This document shows positions 17,191-25,676 of a DNA stretch of 64,000 bases, in pieces. Origin of the DNA: JBJHBP01 sp050485685 (GTDB taxonomy: Bacteria > Pseudomonadota > Gammaproteobacteria > Steroidobacterales > Rariloculaceae); assembly GCA_050485685.1 (NCBI GenBank), contig JBJHBW010000006.1, forward strand, positions 60,720 through 124,719, given 5' to 3'. The notes under the pieces were generated by a model. It did not search any database, was not told the origin of the DNA, and saw only the letters and a list, made by a program, of their open reading frames with translations. Numbering within the stretch: the first letter of the stretch is position 1; each line of letters begins with the position of its first letter. Made by a program: the position numbers and the translations under genes.

Positions 17191-17952
17191 TTACAGGCTG
17201 ACGTCCAGCAACAGAGCGGCCCCCGATAGCAGCAGGATCACGATCAGCAGCCAGCGCAGGAACTCCGCGCCCCGAGTGACCGCCATGTGCACGGCGACCC
17301 AGGCGCCGGCCGCCTGGCCGCTGGCAAGCAGCAGGCCGAGGCTCCAGACCACCTGGTCATGGACCATGAACACGATCAGCGATGCGGCGCCGAGCAGCAG
17401 TACGATGACGTTCTTCAGGACGTTGGCACCGAGCAGGTTGTAGCCGGCGCCTAGCACCAGCGCGGCGAGCAGGAAGATGCCGACACCCGCCTGAATGAAG
17501 CCGCCGTATATGCCAAGCCCGAAGAAGATCAGCGCGTGCCACCAGCGATAGCCGTCGGCGTTGTCGGCATGCGCTTCTATCCAGCGGCGTGGTTTCAGCA
17601 GTACGACGAACAGCATGATCAGCATCAGCGCGCCAATGGTCCGGCGCAGCAGTTCTTCGTCCAGATCAGCGGCGAGCTGAGCGCCGATCACCGAGCCGAT
17701 CACGGCTGGCAGGAGAATCTTCGCCGTGCCGTGCAGGCGCAGTACGCCGCGTCGGCGAAACGCGGCAATCGCGACGATGTTCTGCACAACGACGCCGACG
17801 CGGTTGGTGGCGTTGGCTTCGTTGGCCGGCAGTCCGAACAGAATCAGCAGTGGCAGCGTGATCAGCGATCCGCTACCTGCCAGTGTGTTGATGAAGCCGG
17901 CGACGAACCCGAGCAGCGGTGCGGCGATCAGCAAAAGCAGGTTGTGATCCAC
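17191..17952 (-). CDS. Sulfite exporter TauE/SafE family membrane protein
   Basis: 253 residues, seven to eight hydrophobic segments, with the two-repeat pattern of TauE/SafE permeases (PF01925). The first repeat GF.AGFINTLAGSGSLITLPLLI is typical, as is GIYGGFIQAGVGIFLLAAL in the second. Members export sulfite, sulfoacetate or other organic anions, and the substrate here is unknown. It lies where fkpB-ispH stand in Pseudomonas and is convergent with lspA, so it looks like an insertion into that block. Confidence 0.88.
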   Translation of the reverse strand: MDHNLLLLIAAPLLGFVAGFINTLAGSGSLITLPLLILFGLPANEANATNRVGVVVQNIVAIAAFRRRGVLRLHGTAKILLPAVIGSVIGAQLAADLDEELLRRTIGALMLIMLFVVLLKPRRWIEAHADNADGYRWWHALIFFGLGIYGGFIQAGVGIFLLAALVLGAGYNLLGANVLKNVIVLLLGAASLIVFMVHDQVVWSLGLLLASGQAAGAWVAVHMAVTRGAEFLRWLLIVILLLSGAALLLDVSL

Positions 17953-18084
17953 TATGTCGGGTGCCCGGTTGAGTCAGCGAAGCGGATGGCAAGGTCATGT
18001 CCGGCCAGTGACAGACGCACGCATGGCCGCTCGAAGCCTTCACAGGAGCCGCAGGTACTGCGGCGAAAGTATACCGGAACCGGG

Positions 18085-18498
18085 CTACCAGCAGCGGTCG
18101 TGCGGATCGGGCGTTGCTTCCTTCAGTCCCTGCGCGTTGATCGTGAATTGCTCGCACTCCCTGTCGGACTGCATCCGTGCGGTGACGGTCGCGCGTGCGG
18201 TGAAAGTGCTGTGGTTGGCCCCTGCATCAACGCTCAGCCGATAGCGTCCGCTGTCGGTCAGCACGCCGGATGCGGCCGGGTAGCCGAGGTTACGAAGGTC
18301 GCTGGTGTAGCGGTTGCCGTTGAGCAGATAAAAGCGCTCCTGATCCGCATGGATTCTCAGCAGGGCAATGCGTGCCTCGTTGCGATGAGCGCGCAACGTG
18401 TAATCACGATACGACGGCACCGCCACCATGGTCAGGATGCCGACAAGCGCCACGACGATCAGCAATTCGATCAGCGTCATGCCTCGAACTGGAGTCAT
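18085..18498 (-). CDS. pilE: Minor type IV pilin PilE
   Basis: 137 residues. A short leader ends in G before MTLIELLIVVALVGIL, the class III prepilin cleavage site with Glu5 after processing, followed by the hydrophobic helix. A C-terminal Cys pair (residues near CEQF and DRCW) fits a pilin disulfide loop. I start at ATG 18498, which overlaps the stop of pilX as ATGA; an ATG at 18519 would only lengthen the leader. It is the last gene of the fimT-pilV-pilW-pilX-pilE transcription unit. Confidence 0.88.
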   Translation of the reverse strand: MTPVRGMTLIELLIVVALVGILTMVAVPSYRDYTLRAHRNEARIALLRIHADQERFYLLNGNRYTSDLRNLGYPAASGVLTDSGRYRLSVDAGANHSTFTARATVTARMQSDRECEQFTINAQGLKEATPDPHDRCW

Positions 18499-19052
18499 TG
18501 GTCCAGAACCTGCGCCCAACCGGTACGTATCGGTGGCTGGTCAGAGTTGAAGGTTAAGCAGGAGAGGTCGCTGCAGTCATCGATCGCGGCGGCACAGGCG
18601 TCGTCGAGACATGGGGACTGCGATTCGAGGTCGGAGACAAGGGCGTAGAAACCCTGCACGTGTGTGGCGCGCGCATCGCGGGGCGCGGTTGCCGTAGCGT
18701 GCATCTCGAAATGCACCGCCCTGATATCGGCAGTGTGCGCCGGCGCGTCCTCTGCGGCCGGAGGAGGCAGAGTGATCGCCTTCAGCGCTACGGTGACGAT
18801 GAACGTACTGCCGTCATCACGCGTACCTGACATCGGGCCGGGCGTGACGCGCCCGTCCAGCCTTATCGCGGCTGCCATGGTCTCGATGCCTGCCTCGGCG
18901 GCGTCGAAGGCCTGTTGTCGTAAGCGTTGACTGTCCGTCAGCATCAGTTCCAGGCGCGCCGTTTTCATGCCGGCGGAGGCCAGTATCGACAGGACTGCCA
19001 GGACGACGAGACTGGTGACCAGTGCGGCGCCATGCTGATGGAATCGCATCAT
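18495..19052 (-). CDS. pilX: Minor type IV pilin PilX-like
   Basis: 185 residues. The N-terminus is HQHGAALVTSLVVLAVLSILASAGMKTARLE. PilX proteins begin with G-AALV rather than FTLIE and lack the canonical Glu5 context. LEL.L.DSQRLRQQAFDAAEAGIE follows, the PilX N-terminal domain. The ATG overlaps the stop of pilW (ATGA), and the 3' end overlaps the start of pilE. It primes assembly of the pilus together with PilV, PilW and FimU in Pseudomonas. Four Cys residues lie near the C-terminus. Confidence 0.85.
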   Translation of the reverse strand: MMRFHQHGAALVTSLVVLAVLSILASAGMKTARLELMLTDSQRLRQQAFDAAEAGIETMAAAIRLDGRVTPGPMSGTRDDGSTFIVTVALKAITLPPPAAEDAPAHTADIRAVHFEMHATATAPRDARATHVQGFYALVSDLESQSPCLDDACAAAIDDCSDLSCLTFNSDQPPIRTGWAQVLDQ

Positions 19053-20044
19053 GGCCGTACCATGTTTCTCATCGCGACCGTCCGCGATGCTACGAGCCGA
19101 CGGTAGCCATCGTTCGGCGGCAGAAAATCGGCATCCGCGTAGCGATAGCGTGTCGCGTCGTGATAGCCGGGCTCGGGGCGCTCTGACCGGACGCGAATCC
19201 ATACTCTGGCCGCAAGAATCTGTACCCACGCAGCCGCGCTGTTCGACGGATCAAGAACGGGATGGTCCGGATGCACGTAGCGATTGATGACGCCGTGGCC
19301 GTCAGCGCCGGGCGCATCGGTATCCACGCCGAACATCACCTGCAGGTCTTCGACACCGGGCAGCACCTCCTGATCGACAATGCGTGGACCGGATGCGCCG
19401 CCCTGCAAGATTTTCATGCGCAGGGAAGGTATCTCGAAGTCGCCGCCTGTCAGCGTGGACGTCGGGCTGACGTAAAAGGCGCGGACCGAGATCGGGTGAA
19501 TCTGCGTCTCATTCGCCGATACGGATGGGGGCAGTGCAGTGCCCTCGAACACGATCGGCGAAGCGAACGGTGCAGTGGCGACATAGAGCGTGCCGGCTGT
19601 ACGGTTTGTGACCGGCAGCGAATCCGCCCGGCGTATGACGATCGTGTCGGACTCGGTCGGCTGACGATTCCGGTACGGTGCGCAGCCGAGGTCATAACGG
19701 TTGTTCGAGGCTTCCAGACTGCGATGCAACGACAGGGTCCAGTCCTCGCCACAGTCATTGCCAACGGCGAGCCCGGTCGGTTCGATAATCGGCGCCATCA
19801 TTGTCTGGTCCGCAGCGAATACGGCGGTCGACAGTCCCAGATAGCCGCTCAACCGCAAGTCAGCTTCCAGTGCATCCAGTGCAAACCGGGCGTTTTCCTG
19901 CAGGCGGGCGACGGCCTCATTGACGGAGTAGAGGCTGCGTACGTGCTCCAGCAGCCTGAAGCTGCCAAGGATCAGCAGAGAGCCGATGGCCAGTGCCACG
20001 ACAAGCTCGAGAAGCGAGTAGCCGCTGTCGATCGCGCATCGCAT
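19049..20044 (-). CDS. pilW: Minor type IV pilin PilW
   Basis: 331 residues with prepilin motif GYSLLELVVALAIGSLLILG at the N-terminus after a very short leader, and the PilW core ARLQENARFALDALEADLRLSGYLG. Length agrees with PilW (about 270-350 residues). It is coupled to pilX by a 4-nt overlap and lies 3 nt after pilV. Confidence 0.9.
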   Translation of the reverse strand: MRCAIDSGYSLLELVVALAIGSLLILGSFRLLEHVRSLYSVNEAVARLQENARFALDALEADLRLSGYLGLSTAVFAADQTMMAPIIEPTGLAVGNDCGEDWTLSLHRSLEASNNRYDLGCAPYRNRQPTESDTIVIRRADSLPVTNRTAGTLYVATAPFASPIVFEGTALPPSVSANETQIHPISVRAFYVSPTSTLTGGDFEIPSLRMKILQGGASGPRIVDQEVLPGVEDLQVMFGVDTDAPGADGHGVINRYVHPDHPVLDPSNSAAAWVQILAARVWIRVRSERPEPGYHDATRYRYADADFLPPNDGYRRLVASRTVAMRNMVRP

Positions 20045-20047
20045 GGG

Positions 20048-20599
20048 CTACCGTTCCGCGATTCGCAGCTGTGCGTCGTAGCGCATCAGATCGTTGCCGC
20101 CCGTACCGGGTTCGTGCCAGGTCACCGTGACGGCGACAGCGGATGTGGCTGATGCGTCAGCAGTTTCAACCGTGCCGATACCACCCGGCAGCGCAGCAGT
20201 CACCGTAATACCCCAGTCGAACAGGTCCTGTGCTGCGCGTTCGTGCGCGGTGCAGGGGGCCGTGAACGCGCGCGTGTCGCAATTGTGGTCCGCGGCTGCG
20301 TCGTTGTAAGCGGCCAATCCATCGCGGTTGACCCGCATGCGTTCGCTGATGTCGCTGACAAGGTCCAGCGCGTGGGTGCGTGCGATGGTCGTGCGTGTCA
20401 TCAGCAAGGTATGAACTGACAGGGCGGCAATGCCGGTCATGCCGATCGACATGATCAGCAGCGAAACCAGCACTTCAAGCAGCGTGAATCCGGCGGCGTC
20501 GGACGAGAGCGAGGGCTCGGCTGCACGACGCGACTTGCACACAGTCAAGGTGCGGTGCCGGACTGCTGAGACATTCTTCACGGCTGCAGATCCGGACAT
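20048..20599 (-). CDS. pilV: Minor type IV pilin PilV
   Basis: 183 residues. The class III prepilin site is AAG/FTLLEVLVSLLIMSIGMTGIAAL, and VSDISERMRVNRDGL is the family's next conserved block. The leader before the site is long (about 37 residues), so a later GTG may be the real start. The 5' end overlaps the fimT-like gene by 22 nt. Confidence 0.88.
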   Translation of the reverse strand: MSGSAAVKNVSAVRHRTLTVCKSRRAAEPSLSSDAAGFTLLEVLVSLLIMSIGMTGIAALSVHTLLMTRTTIARTHALDLVSDISERMRVNRDGLAAYNDAAADHNCDTRAFTAPCTAHERAAQDLFDWGITVTAALPGGIGTVETADASATSAVAVTVTWHEPGTGGNDLMRYDAQLRIAER

Positions 20600-21150
20600 G
20601 TCAGCGCCTGTCCGTCCGCGCTTTCCGGCGTCGTACGCGGGCGCCCTGTGTAGCTGATGACAATTGCGCGTGCGGCATCGCTGCCTCGTCGGTCGCAGAA
20701 TGTGATCGTGCCGTTCGTGCTGCGGCGCTGGAACGGGCGAAACGCGTAGTTAGCGCGGTTGGAATGAATCATCACGCCCTGAACCGGCGAGAGGATCAGC
20801 AGCGGCTGCTGGTCAGGGCGCAGCTGCAGTCCGGTGGTCGCGCTGGTCGTCGCGAACAGCATCCATTGCAGGGACTGCGTCGCGACATCCGCGCAGCTTG
20901 ACCTGTCCTCGGTAGGGCAGAGGACGACGTCCCGCCCCTGTCGTGCCGATTCTGCCCGCGCGAGCTGCACCGCGGTCACGAACGCATTGACTGCCGCAGT
21001 GCGCCGCGCATCCAGAATGTACGACTGCAACGCCGGCCCGGCTGATGAAAGCACGACGCCCAGCACCGCAAGCGTGCACATCAGCTCCCAAAGCGTGAAG
21101 CCGGCCGGCGTATGACAGGGGAGCAGGAGATTTCGTCTGTAACCACGCAT
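20578..21150 (-). CDS. fimT: Minor pilin, GspH/FimT (FimU-like)
   Basis: 190 residues with prepilin site PAG/FTLWELMCTLAVLGVVLS and the GspH domain: AVNAFVTAVQLARAESARQGRDVVLCP, then C-terminal GTITFCDRRGS..AR.I.IS.TGR.R. Trp replaces the usual Ile/Leu three residues after the cleavage Gly. It is the first gene of the minor pilin unit. Pseudomonas has both fimT and fimU here, whereas this locus has one; no pilY1 or pilY2 lies in the cluster. Confidence 0.85.
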   Translation of the reverse strand: MRGYRRNLLLPCHTPAGFTLWELMCTLAVLGVVLSSAGPALQSYILDARRTAAVNAFVTAVQLARAESARQGRDVVLCPTEDRSSCADVATQSLQWMLFATTSATTGLQLRPDQQPLLILSPVQGVMIHSNRANYAFRPFQRRSTNGTITFCDRRGSDAARAIVISYTGRPRTTPESADGQALTCPDLQP

Positions 21151-21316
21151 GTCGTCAAACTACGGCACACGCCATCACATCGTGAGTCCCGAATCCGGCG
21201 CATTCGCCACGAAAAGCGGGCGGCAGCCGCCCAGGCAGGCAGGTTGCCCGTGTTCGCGACTGTGCTATCGTGTACAGGCGAAGTGAATTCATTTCGACAC
21301 CAGAGGTTCCGGAACC

Positions 21317-21700
21317 ATGCGAAAATCGATACTGACTCTGGCAGCCGGTGGCCTGACTGCATCGCTGCTGATGTTCTCGAATTCATCTGCTCACCACGGC
21401 TGGGCCTGGGCTCAGGATGCGCAGACGGAAATGACCGGCACCATCAGCGACATCTATTTCGGCTTTCCGCACCCGCGGCTGATAATTGAAACCACGGACG
21501 GACAGTGGACCGTGGACCTTGGCAATCCACGCCAGACCGAAGATGCCGGGTTCGTGGAGGGTGAAGCAGCGATCGGCGATCAGGTGCTGATCCGCGGCCA
21601 TCGCTCCGCCGATGACAATGAGAAGCTGATCAAGGCGGTACGTGCGACCATTGACGGTCGCCAGTACACGTTCTATCCGCAACTGCTGCGCGAAGACTGA
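21317..21700 (+). CDS. Exported small protein, probable DUF6152 family
   Basis: 127 residues with a signal peptide (residues 1-25, cleaved near SSA-HH). The mature start HHGWAWAQ, then the pattern TGTISDIYFGFPHPRL.IET.DGQW, fits the periplasmic DUF6152 family (small OB-like beta protein) as I recall it. The family often lies next to DUF6644 membrane proteins, as it does here (9-nt gap to the next gene). The N-terminal mature histidines could bind metal, but that is a guess. A possible promoter TTGCCC-16-TATCGT lies near 21243-21270. Confidence 0.75.
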   Translation: MRKSILTLAAGGLTASLLMFSNSSAHHGWAWAQDAQTEMTGTISDIYFGFPHPRLIIETTDGQWTVDLGNPRQTEDAGFVEGEAAIGDQVLIRGHRSADDNEKLIKAVRATIDGRQYTFYPQLLRED

Positions 21701-21709
21701 CAGTAAAGC

Positions 21710-22180
21710 GTGGAGCTGCTGACTGCTCCGTTCGCCGCGTGGCTGGCGGCGGCTCCGCGCCTCATCGGTCCTTACTACCCGTACCTCAACGCCACGCACA
21801 TTCTGTCGCTGGCGCTGCTCGTAGGCGCGATTACGACCCTGGACCTGCGCCTGCTCGGCGTGTTCAGTCGCTTCAGTGCAGCGCAGCTTGCCCCGCCCCT
21901 GACACGTATGGCCGGCATAGGTCTAGCCGGTGCATTGCTTACCGGCGTACTGCTGTTCAGTGTGCAGCCGACCTTTTATGCGGCAAACAGCGCGTTCCGA
22001 CTGAAGCTGTTGTTACTCGTAGCGGCGATTATCAATGTGGTTGTTGTAAGGCGCCTGCCTTCGTGGCGGGCGCTTCGCGATGGTGCGTCGATTGCGCCGG
22101 TGCTGCGGCTGACCGCTGCATTGTCCCTGACGCTGTGGATCTGCGTCCTGTTCGCCGGGCGCTGGGTCGCGTTTGTCTGA
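21710..22180 (+). CDS. Small multi-pass membrane protein, probable DUF6644 family (copy 3)
   Basis: 156 residues, GTG start, about four to five membrane segments. It is paralogous to the proteins at 2827 and 3458, with N..H.LSLALLVGAI..LDLRLLG and AFRLKLLLLVAAIIN aligned with the corresponding segments. It is the most diverged copy and the only one paired with a DUF6152 gene, which it follows by 9 nt. The two products probably act together at the inner membrane and periplasm, but the function is unknown. Confidence 0.72.
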   Translation: MELLTAPFAAWLAAAPRLIGPYYPYLNATHILSLALLVGAITTLDLRLLGVFSRFSAAQLAPPLTRMAGIGLAGALLTGVLLFSVQPTFYAANSAFRLKLLLLVAAIINVVVVRRLPSWRALRDGASIAPVLRLTAALSLTLWICVLFAGRWVAFV

Positions 22181-22209
22181 GTCGTGTCAGGTTGCCGGCG
22201 CCTGCCTGG

Positions 22210-23079
22210 TCACAGGGTCCCGGCAAAGTAGACGGTCAGCAGTTCGTCCAGTGTTTCATGGTCGGTGACACCGGGCTGCATCACCTCATCGAAGCGCAGG
22301 CCCTTCACGTCGAACAGATACTCCATCAGCACGCGGGCAATGTAGTAACACGCGGGATGGAAAAAGCCTTCCTCGGTGATAATCGTGGATCGTGCGATAC
22401 AGTCGTAGTTCATCGGCCTGAAGCCACCGCCACCATCCATCAGCCAGGAAATGTCGTTGGCCAGAAACCGTTCTACACTGTTGCGAATGTGGTAGTCAGG
22501 GTCCGCCAGCGTGCCGGTGGAAGCGGCGATAAAGTCTGCATAGCCTTCCTGTTTCCACATCGGGATGCTCGCGATCTCACGTGCACCAAAACGGGCCATG
22601 AGCAGGGTGTGCACGACTTCGTGGGTGAGAATCTGGGTGAGATTAACGGCGTTCCCGGTCTGCGGATGGCGGAGCGCGTTGTTCGGAATGTCTGGCACAC
22701 GAAAGGTTACGATGTGGCTGATCCACGGTGGCGCGCTGGCGTTGAAGGTGAGACTGGGAGCCAGGCCGATAGTCTGCTGCACCAGCCATGTACGCACACT
22801 CTGCACATGGCGGAATGTGCTGTTGTCGTGACCGAAGAATACGTCGTGCCGCAACGTTGGATCATTGATCGTGCTGGTCGCAAGTGCGGCTTCGACTTCC
22901 TGCAGTACGAACCTGAGGTCTTCATGCAGGTCGGTCTGTGAATGCACGGTGAAGTTGCCATGCTGGAACTGTTTGGCAAACAGCACGCCGGGGAAGAACA
23001 GCAGTGCCAGATACGCGACGACCGGCAGAAACAGTCCGATGAAAGCAAACGCGGTGACTTTGATGGCCTTGCGCATCAT
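22210..23079 (-). CDS. Membrane-anchored zinc metalloprotease-like protein
   Basis: 289 residues. An N-terminal hydrophobic anchor (about 10-35) is followed by a periplasmic domain with HEVVH at 153-157 and a glutamate in WKQEGYADF (E178). This HExxH plus downstream E arrangement is that of gluzincin (peptidase MA-like) proteases. I do not recognise a named family. The substrate is unknown. It is followed on the same strand, upstream, by the TPR/TonB-C-like gene, 53 nt away, so the two may be co-expressed. Confidence 0.65.
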   Translation of the reverse strand: MMRKAIKVTAFAFIGLFLPVVAYLALLFFPGVLFAKQFQHGNFTVHSQTDLHEDLRFVLQEVEAALATSTINDPTLRHDVFFGHDNSTFRHVQSVRTWLVQQTIGLAPSLTFNASAPPWISHIVTFRVPDIPNNALRHPQTGNAVNLTQILTHEVVHTLLMARFGAREIASIPMWKQEGYADFIAASTGTLADPDYHIRNSVERFLANDISWLMDGGGGFRPMNYDCIARSTIITEEGFFHPACYYIARVLMEYLFDVKGLRFDEVMQPGVTDHETLDELLTVYFAGTL

Positions 23080-23132
23080 TCGGCCATTCTCCGCTTGCGT
23101 ATTGCCTGGCCTCGCAAGCCAGACGCCGAAAC

Positions 23133-24416
23133 TCAGCCCTGCGTCGGGCTAATGATGTAGCGCGCAAATACGCGGGTTCTTTCGGGAATCTCACCGTCGA
23201 CCATGCGCGGCCGGAAATTCCGTCCCTCGATCAGGCGAGTGAGGTTGCGTATCTCGGTGCGGGACGGGTTACCGTTTGTATTCAGAATCTGAACGCGTTC
23301 GGCTCTCCCGTAGCGCGTAATGTCGAACGCAACATCGATATAGTCGCCGGTGGGCTGCTCTTCGGTGATGGCAACGAAAACATTAGGATCGAATGCAGGC
23401 AGCAGGACGGGGACAGTTGGTGAGAAAAATTCGTTTACTGTGGCCTGTTCCACACCGAGCTGATTCATTCGGGAGAATGCGACTTTGTACTGATTGCTGA
23501 TGTGGTCATAGTTCGAGAAGTTGCGGGTCCGATGCATGCGCCGCAGATTGAAGTCGGCAATGTGAATGTACAGTTCGGTCAGGCGCAGCATTGTTCCGGC
23601 GTCACCGGGGACGTTGGTGAATACCCGGTTCAGCGTGGATCCGACTCCACGATCACCGAACGGCTGTACCGACTGCAGTTCCTCGCTGTTTCGAATGACG
23701 TCGTACACGAGCTGTTCCAGCTCGTCGCTGCTGTGAAGGTCGTTGCGCAGCAGGGCTTCCATCGCCTGGGACTGGTAGTACCCGATCTCCCTCAGCAGCG
23801 ATCCCAGTGCCGCACGCCTGCTGCCGGAGGTGCAGCTTGATGGGCCCATTGCGGACGCTGTGGTCATCATGTTTCGAATGTGTGGCGACTGCGAGTAGTA
23901 ACAACCGAGGATCATCTCGGCCGGAAACCCGCCGGCGCGATACTGGGACAGAACTTCAGATCGCCTGGCGACAACGTCGCGGTAAATCGGCAGAGTGGCG
24001 ATATCGCCCGCATGGGCCTGTGCCAGCCGAAGCATGTTCTGCTCGTAATCCCAGGCGGCCATCACGTCGCCGCTGGCATACAGCGACTCGGTCATCTGCC
24101 GCATCACCAGCACTTCCTGAAGCGTGCTGAATCCATGGTTTACGCGAATCACCGCTCTGGCACGCGCAAAAGCCGCGATCGCCATCTGGTGTTCGTCCCG
24201 CTCCTGATGGAACAGGCCAAGGGAGGTCAGCGGCTCGATCAGTTCCGGTGAATTGGGGCCGCCCCGCACCTCAGCATTCTCAATCTGGTCGAGAAGTTCG
24301 TTATAAGGCTCGGATTCGTAAGGATCGGAAGCTGCCAGTGTCTGACCAGAAAAAGACGCAGAGGCGATCACGAGCATCAGAATCGTGCCCGGGAGTCGCA
24401 AGGGGCGTCCTGTCAT
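23133..24416 (-). CDS. Exported protein with helical-repeat region and TonB-C-like C-terminus
   Basis: About 427 residues. The signal peptide is MTGRPLRLPGTILMLVIASASFSGQTLAA. TPR-like helices follow (about 30-130, for example LGLFHQERDEHQMAIAAFARARAVI). The last 80 residues (DYIDVAFDITRYGRAERVQIL... NFRPRMVDGEIPERTRVFARYI) resemble a TonB C-terminal domain without the usual TonB linker. I chose ATG 24416 for the clean signal peptide; ATGs at 24428 and 24452 are in frame. This architecture recurs in uncharacterised gammaproteobacterial proteins; I cannot assign a function. Confidence 0.65.
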   Translation of the reverse strand: MTGRPLRLPGTILMLVIASASFSGQTLAASDPYESEPYNELLDQIENAEVRGGPNSPELIEPLTSLGLFHQERDEHQMAIAAFARARAVIRVNHGFSTLQEVLVMRQMTESLYASGDVMAAWDYEQNMLRLAQAHAGDIATLPIYRDVVARRSEVLSQYRAGGFPAEMILGCYYSQSPHIRNMMTTASAMGPSSCTSGSRRAALGSLLREIGYYQSQAMEALLRNDLHSSDELEQLVYDVIRNSEELQSVQPFGDRGVGSTLNRVFTNVPGDAGTMLRLTELYIHIADFNLRRMHRTRNFSNYDHISNQYKVAFSRMNQLGVEQATVNEFFSPTVPVLLPAFDPNVFVAITEEQPTGDYIDVAFDITRYGRAERVQILNTNGNPSRTEIRNLTRLIEGRNFRPRMVDGEIPERTRVFARYIISPTQG

Positions 24417-24592
24417 GATTGCGATCATGAATCGGATTTCCGCAATCAGCATGATGAGATTCAACTCTATCACGGATTTTCCCCGGCGCGTCCATGGTGA
24501 CCGGCTTTTTCCGGAGACTGCCGGCCACCGTGGCGCGGGATGCCGGGCGCGAAATCGAGGCACCGTTTCGGATCTATGAACGCAGCCTTTTC

Positions 24593-25402
24593 TCAGAACA
24601 CCGCGCCGGAATCGTCGCCACTTCGTACTGCTTGTTCCAGGAGATCGGCAGCCTCGAACTCGGCACGATATCGGCGCATGTCTTCATCGCTGAGCTTCAG
24701 CAGCGCCAGCTCCTTCCTGAGATCACGCAGGATCTCCTCTTCGCCCAGCGCAACGGCCAGCTCAGCACGAGCCGCCAGAACACGGGCGTAATCCACAACG
24801 GCCGATGGCTCTGCCCGGCGAAGTGCATTATCGAGCTTGCGTGCGGCAGCCCGGTCATCGTGATAGGTGTCGCGCAGAAAGACGGCCGCCTCCAGCGCAC
24901 GCAACAGAGGCGATTGAGTGCGGGCGATACCCGAGAGCGTGCGCCCGAACCCTCGGTCATCGTGCGCATTGGTGTCGTAGTCGTAATCCGGCTCATCCCT
25001 GGCGATGAACTGCAGCTGGTTGCCATCGCCGTCATACACAGTGAACCTCGTGTTTCCTGTTCGGAGTCTGGTGATGCGGGGAGCGCCTGATACGGGCAGA
25101 CCGCGATATGTGGCTCGCAGGCTTTGCGCCATGGCGCGATAAAGGCGTGACACGTTGTTCACCATGACCAGGCACGACGCCGCATGTTCCGCGCTCATCT
25201 TGCGGATGCCGTGGAAATGCAGTTCGAAGGGACCCCATTGGGTCGCTGCGTAGCTGTACGGAGTGCTTTGCTCGAAGGTTACATGGAATCCGAGCGCGCG
25301 GTAGTGGCGCAGAGCGTGCTCCAGGGATGCACAGCGAAACACCGGAACGATCGTGGCGTTCGGCTCTATGGCTTGCGAGAGTGAAGAAGCAGATTCGGTC
25401 AA
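24593..25402 (-). CDS. VOC (glyoxalase/bleomycin-resistance fold) protein with helical C-terminal extension
   Basis: About 269 residues. The first 120 match a VOC module: VPVFRCASLEHALRHYRALGFHV, a WGPFELHFHGI strand, and FTVYDGDGNQLQFIARDEP at the end. This resembles bleomycin-resistance-like proteins that bind or shield small ligands. The following 120 residues are charged helices (EAAVFLRDTYHDDRAAARKLDNAL...), perhaps a TPR-like pair. TTG 25402 has GGGAG about 8 nt upstream; GTG 25441 is a longer alternative. It is divergent from the AraC gene across a region with an inverted repeat. Confidence 0.7.
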   Translation of the reverse strand: MTESASSLSQAIEPNATIVPVFRCASLEHALRHYRALGFHVTFEQSTPYSYAATQWGPFELHFHGIRKMSAEHAASCLVMVNNVSRLYRAMAQSLRATYRGLPVSGAPRITRLRTGNTRFTVYDGDGNQLQFIARDEPDYDYDTNAHDDRGFGRTLSGIARTQSPLLRALEAAVFLRDTYHDDRAAARKLDNALRRAEPSAVVDYARVLAARAELAVALGEEEILRDLRKELALLKLSDEDMRRYRAEFEAADLLEQAVRSGDDSGAVF

Positions 25403-25432
25403 CTTTCGGGCTCCCGTCCGTCGTGGGCCGTT

Positions 25433-25466
25433 GATGATCACTGAGGCCGCGAATTAAATGATCATC
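25433..25466. repeat. Inverted repeat between VOC and AraC genes
   Basis: GATGATCA (25433-25440) and its exact complement TGATCATC (25459-25466) are separated by 18 nt. Each arm itself holds the palindrome TGATCA. Its place in the divergent VOC/AraC spacer suggests an operator, possibly for the AraC-type protein, but this is inference. Confidence 0.45.
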
Positions 25467-25676
25467 TGCGCGAAGGAGGAGGATAGGTCGTTCCCGGCCT
25501 GGCGGTCGAGATTGGCAGGCGGCGTCAGTTGCTATCTGAAGTGCTGCCGAATCCGGCCAGGAGCCGGATTGAGTCGTGATCGAGGTCATCTGCTGCAAGG
25601 GAAATCTGGTCGTTCGGATTCGCTATCGGCATACTGGAGACAGCACCTCGCCGGACTGAATGGAGGCCCTGTTCAC

